A stretch of 64,000 nucleotides of DNA from Actinomycetota bacterium (GCA_016703525.1 JADJBW010000003.1:124001-188000); one strand, 5' to 3'. Shown: positions 1 to 8,000, counted from the stretch's first letter. Notes: generated by a model from the sequence alone, not told the origin. Translations and numbers: made by a program.

Positions 1-1
1 C

Positions 2-673
2 ACGGACCTGTGTTGGGTGAACGGAAACGCAGAGATCTCCCTGAATGGTGTGGCGAGCAGATTGCTGCCTGAGACGGCGGTTGTCGGGAACACTCGGCGG
101 TGGAGGTTGGAATCAGACCCTGATTGGGTCGTCACCCAGTTCTTTGCGCAAGCACCGCCGCTGGGGCAGCCGTACAGCCTTCACGATGAGGACTATGAGT
201 ACTGGACGGTGCAGACTCCGGATGGGGTTCGGTACACGTTCGGGTATGGGCGGGAGCCGGGTACGGCGACGGAAACGAACGCCGTTCAGACGGTGCCGGT
301 GTTCGCGAATCATTCGACGGATCCTTGCTATTCTGGAAATCCCTCGGTCTCCTATTGTCAGCAGGCGTACCGGTGGAATCTGGAACGTGTGGAGGACGCG
401 ACCGGGAACGTGCAGTCGTACTTTACACTCGTGAAACGAACAAGTATGGCCGGTTCTCCACGCCGAGCAACGCGACTGAGTACGTGGCGAATGTGGTGTT
501 GGACCGTGTCGAATACACGAAACGGGCTGGTTCGGAAGGGCAGGGTGCTCCGGGGGGAATCAAGCTCGTCTACTCGCGTCGCTGCACGCTGTTGTCGTCA
601 GGATGCGACTTGCCGCAGAACGCTCCGTCGACCGGCACGGCGAGCCTGTACCCGGATACACCAGTTGATCTGA
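2..673 (+). CDS. RHS protein fragment A (true coding to about 424)
   Basis: Open from the window edge. The N-terminal residues visible include YWTVQTPDGVRYTFGYG, a phrase typical of the region before the YD repeats in actinobacterial RHS proteins. After about 424 this frame becomes arginine-rich nonsense, and the RHS-like sequence continues in the frame of the next fragment. Confidence 0.6.
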   Translation, partial: TDLCWVNGNAEISLNGVASRLLPETAVVGNTRRWRLESDPDWVVTQFFAQAPPLGQPYSLHDEDYEYWTVQTPDGVRYTFGYGREPGTATETNAVQTVPVFANHSTDPCYSGNPSVSYCQQAYRWNLERVEDATGNVQSYFTLVKRTSMAGSPRRATRLSTWRMWCWTVSNTRNGLVRKGRVLRGESSSSTRVAARCCRQDATCRRTLRRPARRACTRIHQLI

Positions 674-2226
674 TCTGCCAGAGCTCGTACTGCACCAAGT
701 ATTCACCGTCGTTCTTCTCGACCCACCGGTTGATCCGGAGCGAGGCGTGGGGGTATGACGGGGTCTCGAAGCAGATCTCCCAGGTCAACTTCGCCCACTT
801 CTTCAGCAGCCCTCCGTCGGGTGAATCAGCAAAGCTCGCATTGTTCGCTGTGCAACCGGTGGGCGCGCCAGGGGCGAGTCAGTTGGTCGCTCCGGCCGCG
901 GCGTTCGGCTACACGGCGATGGCGAACCGGCCGGGATTCGCGACCGGTACCGCTGGTGCGATGTCGTATGCGCGGTTGACCGAGATCTACAGCGAGACCG
1001 GCGGGAAAACCGTGATCGGGTACGGCCAGCCGTCGGGATGTGCCCCAATCCCGGCGGCGAACTGGGACACGCAAACGAAGGATTGTTTCCCGCAGTATTG
1101 GGATCCGCCGGGAACGACTCCTCCTGGTTGGGCGGCCTTCAATAAATACCTCACGGTTGCGGTGCAGGAACAGGATTTGGTGGGTGGCTCGCCGGCGGTG
1201 GTCACGGCGTATGCGTACGCTCCGGCCCCGCTGGACGGCAATCTCGTGACCATTGCGCATCCTGGGGCGGCGTGGGCGAAACCGCAGTCGTGGGTTGCTG
1301 CGGCTGGAACCCTGTCGTGGAACGAGTATCGCGGTTACGAGGATGTCGAGGTCGTCGCGTACTCGGCGAACCCAACGCGTACGCGGTACCGGGTGTTCCG
1401 GGGGATGAACGGTGACCCAGTGGTGGGTGGTGGCACGAAGTCGATGTCGATCACTGATGGCGACGGCACATCGAGGGTGGATGAGCGGTGGCTTCGGGGG
1501 ACCACATCGACATCGTGGAGAGTGGTTTCGTCGAGCTCGCTCGAACGCAGCGTCACCGATTGGGGGGCCGATGTCACGCTGAACTTGAGTCCGTACGGTG
1601 TTGCTCGCCGGTTGTCCGTGAGGGAGACACGTGATACGTCGACGGAGTCGACGACGAAGGTGAGTCGTGATCGTTTCGAGTATGACCCTGCGAACGGCAA
1701 CCTGTTGCGGCATTGGATGGATGGTGACGTCTCGAGCGCATCGGATGATTCGTGTCAGGAACTGACGTACACGAACGCTGGTGGCCGGTTCGCGTCGGGT
1801 TTGGTCGCGACGGAGACGACGAAGCCGGCGTGTGTGGCCGGCGCCGTGGTCGCGGCGCGGTCGCGCACGATGTACGACGGCGACCTCACAGGGACTGCGG
1901 TGCCGTCGAAGGGCTTGACGACGAGGACCTCGATCGACACGGGTGTTGTAGGCACGGCGGCGCCGTCGTATTCCTTGAACACCACGACGGCGTATGACTC
2001 GTGGGGTCGGGTGACGTCGGTGAGCGAGCCGGCGACGTGTGCTACAACGCTGGCCTACACGCCCGCGTCATCAACGATGCCGGAGGTGATGACGTCGATG
2101 GTGACAACGAATTCGAAGGGTCACGCGCCCACGGTCACGTATTCGACGGCCGGGCTGGATGTGGCGGCGTCAGACGCCGTCGACGACGGTCGACGCGAAC
2201 GGTGCGGTCGCGTCGATGGTGTATGA
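325..2226 (+). CDS. RHS protein fragment B, YD-repeat region (true coding about 425-2165)
   Basis: Beta-rich, Tyr/Gly/Thr/Ser-rich sequence with RHS-type phrases such as YDPANGNLLRHWMDGD and AYDSWGRVTSVSEP. The first 30 or so codons and the last 20 are shadow; similarity enters from fragment A near 424 and leaves to fragment C near 2165. Motifs MTSM and TTNSKGHAPTVTYSTAG at 2090-2155 recur in degraded form near 10,262. Confidence 0.6.
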   Translation: MLFWKSLGLLLSAGVPVESGTCGGRDRERAVVLYTRETNKYGRFSTPSNATEYVANVVLDRVEYTKRAGSEGQGAPGGIKLVYSRRCTLLSSGCDLPQNAPSTGTASLYPDTPVDLICQSSYCTKYSPSFFSTHRLIRSEAWGYDGVSKQISQVNFAHFFSSPPSGESAKLALFAVQPVGAPGASQLVAPAAAFGYTAMANRPGFATGTAGAMSYARLTEIYSETGGKTVIGYGQPSGCAPIPAANWDTQTKDCFPQYWDPPGTTPPGWAAFNKYLTVAVQEQDLVGGSPAVVTAYAYAPAPLDGNLVTIAHPGAAWAKPQSWVAAAGTLSWNEYRGYEDVEVVAYSANPTRTRYRVFRGMNGDPVVGGGTKSMSITDGDGTSRVDERWLRGTTSTSWRVVSSSSLERSVTDWGADVTLNLSPYGVARRLSVRETRDTSTESTTKVSRDRFEYDPANGNLLRHWMDGDVSSASDDSCQELTYTNAGGRFASGLVATETTKPACVAGAVVAARSRTMYDGDLTGTAVPSKGLTTRTSIDTGVVGTAAPSYSLNTTTAYDSWGRVTSVSEPATCATTLAYTPASSTMPEVMTSMVTTNSKGHAPTVTYSTAGLDVAASDAVDDGRRERCGRVDGV

Positions 2227-2851
2227 CCAGCTCGGACGGTTGACGAACGTGTTTCTGCCGGGCTCGAATGCGCCGGCTCCGGGCGACTCGGTGCGGTTCT
2301 ACTACTCGAACGACGCGACGAAGGTGCCATTCGTGAAGTCGTTCCGTCATCAAGCCAACGGACTGTGGCAGCGATCGGTCACGACCTACGACGGTCAGGG
2401 TCGCGAGATCCAGACCCAGGCCGGAGACGGCACGAACACGAACCATTTCACGACCAGATCGTCCTATGACGATAGGGGGTTGGTGGTGCAGACGACGGCG
2501 CCGTTCCCAGCAAGCGGCCCGGTTGTCGGTGTGTCCGGCAGCGTCAATGTGGTTCCAGCGTTGGACGCTGCGCCGGCGAACGTTCAGAACTTCGTCACCG
2601 AGTACGACTTGTTGAACCAGCCGACGGCGTCTCGTGAGCGGCTTGGTGCGACGGTGAAGGCGTCGACGACGACGGAGTACGGGTCGTGGTGGACGAAGAT
2701 GACCCCGCCGGCTCTGCGGGAATCAGCCCGCTCGACACACCGGTTCGTCGCAACGTCGACGGGAAAGGCCGGCTGGTGTCGCTCGAGCTGGATCGTGCGG
2801 GTGCGGGCCCCTTGGTCACGAGCTACAGCTACGACGCAGCTGACCGGTTGA
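2159..2851 (+). CDS. RHS protein fragment C (true coding about 2170-2705)
   Basis: Carries YD-repeat phrases (VYDQLGRLTNVFLPG, TYDGQGREIQTQAGDG, YDLLNQPTASRERLG). The frame fails after the residues WWTKM near 2702, where a CCCC/GCCGG run precedes the switch to fragment D. Confidence 0.6.
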   Translation: MWRRQTPSTTVDANGAVASMVYDQLGRLTNVFLPGSNAPAPGDSVRFYYSNDATKVPFVKSFRHQANGLWQRSVTTYDGQGREIQTQAGDGTNTNHFTTRSSYDDRGLVVQTTAPFPASGPVVGVSGSVNVVPALDAAPANVQNFVTEYDLLNQPTASRERLGATVKASTTTEYGSWWTKMTPPALRESARSTHRFVATSTGKAGWCRSSWIVRVRAPWSRATATTQLTG

Positions 2852-3693
2852 CCTCGTTTGTCGATCCGGCGGCCAAGACCACGTCGTACACGATCGATCG
2901 GGCTGGCCGGCGGAAGACGTCGAGTGATCCGGATGCCGGCGTGTCGACGACCACGTACAACAACGCGGGTCTGGTGCGGTCGGTCGTGAACGCCGCTGGT
3001 CAGTCGGTGTTCAACGAGTACGACTCGTTGGGGCGGCTGACGAAGGCGAGGTGGGGCTCCGCATCTGGGCCGGTGCAATCGGAGTGGACGTACGACGACG
3101 CGTCGGTGGCGAACTCGAAGGGGCGGATGACGAGGTCGGTTCGGCACATCTCGTCGGGGGATCTGGTGTCGAGTGTGGGCGCGTTCGATGTTCGGGGCCG
3201 GGCGACGTCGTCAACGGTGTCGGTGCCTGCGGCGGAAGGGTTTGGTGGTCCGTGGACATGGGCGACCGCGTATGACGATCTGGATCACGTGGTGCAACAA
3301 GGGCTGCCCGCTGTGGCTGATTTGCCTGCTGAGACGTTGAATGCGTCCTTCAACGCGAATGGTGCTCAGACCGGGCTGTCGAACACGTCGGGTGTGCAGT
3401 ATCTGCATTCTGTGACGTTCGACGGGGTTGGCCGTATGGTGTCGCGGAAGTCGGGCGCGGGGCTGACGGTCGTTCAGCGCGGTGTCGAGTACGACGCTCG
3501 AAATCGGTTGCAGCGCCTGTATGCGACGGTTGGTGTCGGTCCGACGTCGGTGACTCAGAACATGTATTTCGGGTATGACGAGGTCGGCAATGTCGTGCGG
3601 CAGAGCGACATGATGTCGGGGCAGCATGTGTGTGCGGCGTTGGATGGGCGGAGCCGGTTGACGCGTGGACGTCGACGGCAGCGGTCGTTCTGA
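2686..3693 (+). CDS. RHS protein fragment D (true coding about 2706-3655)
   Basis: YD repeats continue (YSYDAADRLTSFVDP, TYNNAGLVRSVVNAAGQ, YDSLGRLTKARWG, GYDEVGNVVRQSD). Similarity is lost after about 3655 and resumes one base away in fragment E at the residues VDAWTSTAAVVLNTDTG. Confidence 0.6.
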   Translation: MVDEDDPAGSAGISPLDTPVRRNVDGKGRLVSLELDRAGAGPLVTSYSYDAADRLTSFVDPAAKTTSYTIDRAGRRKTSSDPDAGVSTTTYNNAGLVRSVVNAAGQSVFNEYDSLGRLTKARWGSASGPVQSEWTYDDASVANSKGRMTRSVRHISSGDLVSSVGAFDVRGRATSSTVSVPAAEGFGGPWTWATAYDDLDHVVQQGLPAVADLPAETLNASFNANGAQTGLSNTSGVQYLHSVTFDGVGRMVSRKSGAGLTVVQRGVEYDARNRLQRLYATVGVGPTSVTQNMYFGYDEVGNVVRQSDMMSGQHVCAALDGRSRLTRGRRRQRSF

Positions 3694-5141
3694 ACACCGA
3701 CACCGGGTGTGTGGCGGGGTCGGAGTCGTCGTGGCAGCAGGGTCCGGAGCCGTTCCGTGAGGACTACACCTATCAGCCGAACGAGTTGGCGAACCTGGCG
3801 AGCGTCGCGACTGATGGCGGGGCGGCCCAAACCTATGGGTACGGCGACGCGGCGCATCGGGGTGCGGTGACCGCTGTTGGGGCTCGGTCGTTCGGTTATG
3901 ACGGTGCGGGGCGTATGACGACGCGGACGTTGGTGGCGGGGGCGTCGGAAACGTTGACGTGGAACCCGGATTCGACGTTGGCGTCGGAGACGCGTGCGGC
4001 GGGGTCGAGCAGTTACGTGTACGACGCGAACGGTCAGCGGGTGATCCGCCGTGAGGGCGGTGTTGACACGTTGTATCTGCCGGGTGTCGAGGTTGCTCGG
4101 ACGGTGGCGACGGGGGTAGCGAAAGCGACCCGCTATTACGGTGCGGGTGGTTTGGTTGCGTCGCGGACCGCGGTTGGTGTGCAGTGGGTGTTGGGCGATC
4201 ATCAGGGGTCCGTCGCGGGGGCGAGTCCGGACGGTTCTACGGTCGCGAGTCCGAAACGGTATCGGCCGTTCGGGCAACAGCGTGGTGTTGACGGTACGGG
4301 GTTGGAACGGGGATTCCTTGGGCAGACCGGGGATTCCGCGTCGGGTCTGAGCTATCTGAATGCCCGCTACTACGACGCGGCGTTGAAACGGTTCATCACT
4401 CCGGATCCGGTGTCGACGCCGGAGAACCCGTTGAATTTCTCGGCGTACGCGTATAGCCACAACAATCCGACCACACTGTCGGACCCGTCCGGGCTATCGG
4501 TCCCAGAATGTGGTCATTCCTGTGGCACAACCTATGGGAATGGTCGTCCGATCAACAGGCCGCATGGCCCGTCTCGCTACGACAAACCGAACTCCGCTGG
4601 CGGCTCGGCCAGGATGTCCGTTGCTGGCCGCGTTTCGTCGAGCGCCTCGCCGTCTGCACGGAAAGTGAAAGAGAAGCTTGAGGCGGATACAACCTGGGGC
4701 GAGGATTTCTTGCGCCTTGGCGTCTCGACCGTCGCCGGGTTCGCGTGCGGGGCCGTTGGTGGCTCGGTGCTCGGGCCTGCCGGTGCGGATGTCGCTGGCG
4801 GGGTTTGTGGTGGCATCGTCGATCGCCTTGTGTCGCACCTGCAGCGGGGTGGATCGTTCGCAGGCGCGATCGACGTTGCATTTGATGCCAAGGCGATACT
4901 TGCGGATGGGCTGACAGGTGCAGCATTTGGGAAGCTGCTGAAGGTCTTTGGCCCGAAGTTGGTGAGCCTGGTTGAGGAGTTTTTCCCTGGAGCAGCCAAA
5001 GCCCTCTCAGGCTTTCTCGGCCTTCGCAAGTCCAGCGCCACAAACTCGGCGGGGCTCGCCGACGACCTGGCGGGCGTGTCACAGCTTCGACCGCCGTACC
5101 GAAGTGCTTATGGCCGACGGCACCCGCAAACAGATTGGTGA
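3630..5141 (+). CDS. RHS protein fragment E: RHS repeat-associated core domain and linker
   Basis: Contains the conserved RHS core: YRPFGQQRG, then GFLGQTGDSASGLSYLNARYY, then FITPDPV and a final NNP-TLSDPSG (about 4257-4494). After the core the sequence changes to a variable region with a Gly/Ala-rich, possibly membrane-inserting stretch (about 4700-4830) and an Ala/Leu/Phe-rich stretch (about 4890-5030). Such a pre-toxin region is where RHS proteins diverge. The frame is lost just before the Cys codon at 5077 that begins the Hint domain in fragment F. Confidence 0.7.
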   Translation: MCGVGWAEPVDAWTSTAAVVLNTDTGCVAGSESSWQQGPEPFREDYTYQPNELANLASVATDGGAAQTYGYGDAAHRGAVTAVGARSFGYDGAGRMTTRTLVAGASETLTWNPDSTLASETRAAGSSSYVYDANGQRVIRREGGVDTLYLPGVEVARTVATGVAKATRYYGAGGLVASRTAVGVQWVLGDHQGSVAGASPDGSTVASPKRYRPFGQQRGVDGTGLERGFLGQTGDSASGLSYLNARYYDAALKRFITPDPVSTPENPLNFSAYAYSHNNPTTLSDPSGLSVPECGHSCGTTYGNGRPINRPHGPSRYDKPNSAGGSARMSVAGRVSSSASPSARKVKEKLEADTTWGEDFLRLGVSTVAGFACGAVGGSVLGPAGADVAGGVCGGIVDRLVSHLQRGGSFAGAIDVAFDAKAILADGLTGAAFGKLLKVFGPKLVSLVEEFFPGAAKALSGFLGLRKSSATNSAGLADDLAGVSQLRPPYRSAYGRRHPQTDW

Positions 5142-5775
5142 TGTGAAGGTCGGCGACCGTGTACGCACGACCGATCCCAATACCGGCGAAACGGTGGTAC
5201 GACCGGTTACGGCGGTACATGTCAACCGTGACACAGATCTCGCGGATCTGACCGTCCGAGACGCCGATGGCGACGAGTCGACGACCCACACCACGCAGCA
5301 CCATCGGTTCTGGTCCGACACCCGCAACACGTGGGTCGACGCCGAGGACCTCTCGGGCGGTGAGCGACTCCACAACGTCGATGGGTCGCTCGTGACCGTG
5401 GCCGGAGTCGTGAGCTTCGACGGCGTCCAGACCATGTACGACCTGACCATCGACGGAGTTCACACCTACTACGTCGAGGCTGGCGACCAGCAGGTACTCG
5501 TGCACAACTGCGGCGGCGCGATGACGCCGGATCAGCAAGCGCTCAAGGATCTCGTTGACGAAACGTCCCTCGGCGGACGCAAGCCTCTATCCGTCGAGGA
5601 TGCCGACACCGTGCTCGACTGGGCGGACGAGCTGGGCTACCCGGGCACTCGCGCCAAGCCGGGCGATGTCGCGGATCCATCGAATTGGACGGCGAACCCG
5701 GTTCCCCACATACACGTGCCGGGGGCCGGTCGCGGTGGCCACGTTCCGGTAGAGCCGGGAGTGCGACCGAGATGA
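4972..5775 (+). CDS. Hint (intein-like self-cleaving) domain with C-terminal toxin tip
   Basis: Real coding starts at the Cys codon 5077 (CHSFDRRTEVLMADGTRKQI). The domain has the Hint features: N-terminal nucleophile Cys followed by a T-x-V-x-M-A-D-G strand, an internal TQHHRFW block, and a closing VHNC (5500-5511). Hint domains of polymorphic toxins cleave at the Asn to free the tip. The tip then runs from Cys 5509 to 5772, 88 residues, with the histidine-rich core PHIHVPG and GGHVPVEPG near its end. I recognise this tip as the kind seen at RHS C-termini but cannot name its activity. Its stop overlaps the ATG of the next gene in ATGA, as expected of a toxin with its immunity gene. Confidence 0.75.
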   Translation: MRSFSLEQPKPSQAFSAFASPAPQTRRGSPTTWRACHSFDRRTEVLMADGTRKQIGDVKVGDRVRTTDPNTGETVVRPVTAVHVNRDTDLADLTVRDADGDESTTHTTQHHRFWSDTRNTWVDAEDLSGGERLHNVDGSLVTVAGVVSFDGVQTMYDLTIDGVHTYYVEAGDQQVLVHNCGGAMTPDQQALKDLVDETSLGGRKPLSVEDADTVLDWADELGYPGTRAKPGDVADPSNWTANPVPHIHVPGAGRGGHVPVEPGVRPR

Positions 5776-6179
5776 CATCAGATCAGGCCATTCGTGAACT
5801 AGAGGCACACGGCTCCGGAACTGAAGACTGCTCGGCTAGCTCATTTGCTGATGCGGTATGGCGCTGGAAGCAGGGGGGCGAGCGCCCGGCATTCCAATCG
5901 ATTGCGTGGGTGATCGTGGACCTTCTCCAGACGATGCTGATCGGGGGAGCTATCGGCGAACCGGCCGTCGTGCCGAGGTCAGTTGCTTACAGCATCGCCG
6001 AGGTCCTGACGCGATCAGCGGAAATCGCGGTGACGAGCGATGATGAAGCGGTGCGGAGGGACGTGGCTCGATCGTCGTGGATCATCGCTTGCGCATGGGA
6101 GGCGGCCTGCGCTGGAGACGTCATTTCGCTGAGCGAACACGTCCGACTCGAGCAACAGGCGCGAGGATTGCTGTCGTGA
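5772..6179 (+). CDS. Putative immunity protein 1 (cognate to the RHS-Hint toxin)
   Basis: 135-residue acidic, helical protein without signal peptide or membrane segment. The ATG at 5772 shares four bases (ATGA) with the toxin stop, and a GGAG lies about 10 nt upstream inside the toxin gene, so translation is probably coupled. Position directly behind a Hint-toxin, small size and cytoplasmic nature fit an immunity protein that binds the tip; this function is inferred from context. The sequence (ADAVWRWKQGGERPAF, LTRSAEIAVTSDDEAVRRD, SWIIACAWEAACAGD) matches no family that I can name. Confidence 0.65.
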   Translation: MTSDQAIRELEAHGSGTEDCSASSFADAVWRWKQGGERPAFQSIAWVIVDLLQTMLIGGAIGEPAVVPRSVAYSIAEVLTRSAEIAVTSDDEAVRRDVARSSWIIACAWEAACAGDVISLSEHVRLEQQARGLLS

Positions 6180-6495
6180 TCGCTCGTTCATCGCCACAGA
6201 AGCGGGAGATGGCCTATTCGCTCCCGGTCCGCATGCGGGTGAATCGATCCCTGCAGCGAACGGGCCGAGCAGAGCGTTCACTCCAGCCGAACGCGCAGAG
6301 ATCAATCGAATTGGAGCCGAGACTGGGTGCCATCGATGTGGCGTGACCGATCCGGGTACGAAGAGCGGGAACTTCGTTCCTGACCATCAGCCGCCAAACG
6401 CGATCAACCCACCGGGCGGCCCTCAAGACCTTTACCCACACTGCATTCAATGCAGCCGAGAGCAGGGGCTCACAATCGCCCGCCAGAAGAAGTGA
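6133..6495 (+). pseudogene. Orphan RHS toxin tip with CxxC-DHQP-CxxC motif, no start codon
   Basis: Starting after a stop at 6130, this frame stays open to the TGA at 6493. From about 6178 it reads like a typical RHS C-terminal tip: SFIATEAGDGLFAPGPHAG, then FTPAERAEINRIGAETG, then CHRCG (Cys codons 6328 and 6337), NFVPDHQPPNA, YPHCIQC (Cys codons 6442 and 6451). Two CxxC pairs around a DH-Q-P element suggest a zinc-stabilised treble-clef fold, and nuclease activity would be an inference. There is no ATG, GTG or TTG in frame upstream of the conserved part, so it is probably a silent cassette left from earlier tip exchange, as orphan tips in rhs loci are. It ends 11 bases before the next gene. 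Confidence 0.7.
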
Positions 6496-6506
6496 CGAGG
6501 TCGCCC

Positions 6507-6887
6507 ATGAAGTACGACGTGTCGGTCGCTCCGCCGAACTCGATCATCCTCGTGGTTGGATCTGCTTCCGCCGAGCCTCCTGAATCCATGACCGGCGGCC
6601 TGACATCTGCGACGTCCACGTGTGTCGCGATCGGGACGCTGAACGAGTTCGATGGCGAGACATCCGTGAAGATTGACGGCGGACCGCTCGGCGAGGTGCC
6701 GGATGGCTGGACCCGACGCACTCATCGGCTCGAGGGGGTCGACGGCGCCGTCAAAGTCGTTGATGTGGGTTGGCATGAGCTGCTCGCTCTGCCATGGGCT
6801 CTCGATGCATGTAACATCGTCGTGGACACTGATGATGACGTCGAGCCGTCCCGCATTCGGCTCTCCATTCGCGCAGTTGTCACATGA
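6507..6887 (+). CDS. Putative immunity protein 2 (for the orphan CxxC/DHQP tip)
   Basis: 126 residues, acidic, predicted beta-rich, no signal peptide. ATG at 6507 follows a GAGGT Shine-Dalgarno-like site (6497-6501). It sits immediately behind the orphan toxin tip, the normal place for the cognate immunity gene, and its 3' end overlaps the next start in ATGA (6884-6887). I cannot name a family; the call rests on position, size and cytoplasmic character. Retaining it would still protect against siblings carrying the matching toxin. Confidence 0.6.
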   Translation: MKYDVSVAPPNSIILVVGSASAEPPESMTGGLTSATSTCVAIGTLNEFDGETSVKIDGGPLGEVPDGWTRRTHRLEGVDGAVKVVDVGWHELLALPWALDACNIVVDTDDDVEPSRIRLSIRAVVT

Positions 6888-7552
6888 CGCTCCACGTGCT
6901 CGTTCTGCTCACGTTCGGGATCGTGTGCCTCGCGTTCGGTGGGACCGGGAGGACGGCAAGTAGCGGCAGTCGTGGCCCGGAACCGGCGATGGCAATCGCT
7001 CGATGCTTCCGGCCTGGTCGAGCCCTAGCGAGCACAGTGACAATCTCGGCGCTCGCCCTCGTGGGCGGCGCTTTGCCAGACTCTGCTGGCGCAACTACGA
7101 CGGCCGGAACAGGAACTGATTGCAGCTACGACCATCGCCGCCCGCAACGCGCCGAAGCGCGCGAAACCATCAGGGTGGTCCACGCGTTGGCACAGGGGTC
7201 GGCCGCTCTCACTCCCTGCCCGGCCCCGAGCCCATCGACGTCCGCTGATAGGCCTGGTGTTGCCACAAACTCACCGCGCGTTGACCCCGCTGAGATCGCA
7301 GGCAAGACACCCGCCGAGATCGACGCCATCGCGCGGCAGAAGGGCCTGGTTCCGAAGGGTCCTGACCCAGCCTCTGGCAAAGGGTCCTACGTCGACCCCG
7401 TCACAGGGCAGCAGCGGGTGTTGTGCCATCTGTCGGCATGCCCTCCACATGCGCACGTGAACAACCCTGCCGGCGAGCGCCTGGACCTCAACGGCAACGT
7501 TGTCGCACCCGAATCGCCTGAGGCCCACCTCCCCCTTGGGACACGCAGATGA
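6884..7552 (+). CDS. Secreted polymorphic-toxin-like protein with its own signal peptide
   Basis: 222 residues if translated from the ATG at 6884; an alternative ATG at 6989 gives a cleaner Sec signal (MAIARCFRPGRALASTVTIS, hydrophobic core, ALPDSAGA). After a low-complexity Pro/Ser/Thr linker comes a compact tip: DPAEIAGKTPAEIDAIARQK, then GKGSYVDPVTGQQRVLCH, then CPPHAHVNNPAGERLDLNG and SPEAHLPL. The YVDPVTGQQR and PHAHVN phrases resemble C-terminal tips I recall from actinobacterial RHS/secreted toxins; the His and Asn residues could be catalytic, but I cannot name the activity. It lacks any RHS shell, so it is either exported alone by Sec or is a displaced tip that captured a signal peptide. 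Its stop overlaps the next ATG, giving a third toxin-immunity layout. Confidence 0.6.
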   Translation: MTLHVLVLLTFGIVCLAFGGTGRTASSGSRGPEPAMAIARCFRPGRALASTVTISALALVGGALPDSAGATTTAGTGTDCSYDHRRPQRAEARETIRVVHALAQGSAALTPCPAPSPSTSADRPGVATNSPRVDPAEIAGKTPAEIDAIARQKGLVPKGPDPASGKGSYVDPVTGQQRVLCHLSACPPHAHVNNPAGERLDLNGNVVAPESPEAHLPLGTRR

Positions 7553-7869
7553 CGGGCCCCGCGCTCAGCGCCGAGTCGCTCCATGACGCAACTCTGCTTC
7601 GCGTCGACATCAGCTGGATAGATCGACGCGCGGATCTGACGCTTCGTCTGCACGGTGATCGGGCGGCGCTCCTCACCGGCTTTGGAATCACGAGGGTCTC
7701 GACGACGCTGGAATCGCCGTGGGGACCCAGCAACTCCGTGAACGAAGTGCGCTGGAGCCACGCCGACCAGTCTGACTCCACGGGCGTCGAAGTCGAGATG
7801 CAGAGCGGGGACGTGATCGCGGTTGTCGCCGCCAAGTTCATCCTGCAGGAGGTTCGCGGTGACGGGTAG
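7549..7869 (+). CDS. Putative immunity protein 3
   Basis: 106 residues, no signal peptide, alternating hydrophobic pattern of a small beta-rich protein (LHDATLLRVDISW, LTLRLHGDRAALLTGFG). The ATG at 7549 overlaps the stop of the secreted toxin-like gene in ATGA, so the two are probably co-translated. Context and size suggest an immunity protein. The opening resembles small uncharacterised proteins with an LHDA-type N terminus that I recall beside toxins; this is weak evidence. Confidence 0.55.
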   Translation: MTGPALSAESLHDATLLRVDISWIDRRADLTLRLHGDRAALLTGFGITRVSTTLESPWGPSNSVNEVRWSHADQSDSTGVEVEMQSGDVIAVVAAKFILQEVRGDG

Positions 7870-7883
7870 CGCCACGGGCGGTC

Positions 7884-7991
7884 ATGCGGCGGCCGGAGAG
7901 CTTCGCAAAGATGTACAACGTCGGCGGCCGGGAACTTCAGTTCGGAATCCGTGCGACCGACGATCTCGTCGTCGTCAATCACGCGAGATAG
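7884..7991 (+). CDS. Short ORF remnant next to the IS insertion
   Basis: ATG at 7884 opens a 35-codon frame (MRRPESFAKMYN, then GGRELQFGIRATDDLVVVNHAR) that ends nine bases before the IS inverted repeat. The peptide looks protein-like rather than random (alternating hydrophobics), so it may be the head of a gene truncated when the IS inserted or by an earlier deletion. No family recognised. Confidence 0.3.
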   Translation: MRRPESFAKMYNVGGRELQFGIRATDDLVVVNHAR

Positions 7992-8000
7992 GTGGGCTAG

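Larger units (their letters stand above)
2..5775 (+). pseudogene. RHS/YD-repeat polymorphic toxin gene, 5'-partial, broken by five apparent frameshifts
   Basis: One long RHS-repeat protein can be followed across the whole stretch if the reading frame is changed near 422-424, 2160-2180, 2702-2712, 3650-3660 and 5060-5077. Protein similarity flows without a gap across each switch: for example residues ending NVQSYF are followed in the next frame by YTRETNKYGRF, and a single T added to the TTT at 422-424 restores it. Order of parts: YD/RHS repeats, RHS core ending in a DPSG-type motif (about 4257-4494), hydrophobic Gly/Ala-rich linker, Hint domain (5077-5508), 88-residue C-terminal tip. RHS shells of known systems enclose and deliver the C-terminal toxin to competitors. 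The frameshifts may be sequence errors or genuine decay; similar ones occur in other genes of this window. The start codon and any secretion signal lie upstream of the window. Confidence 0.85.
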
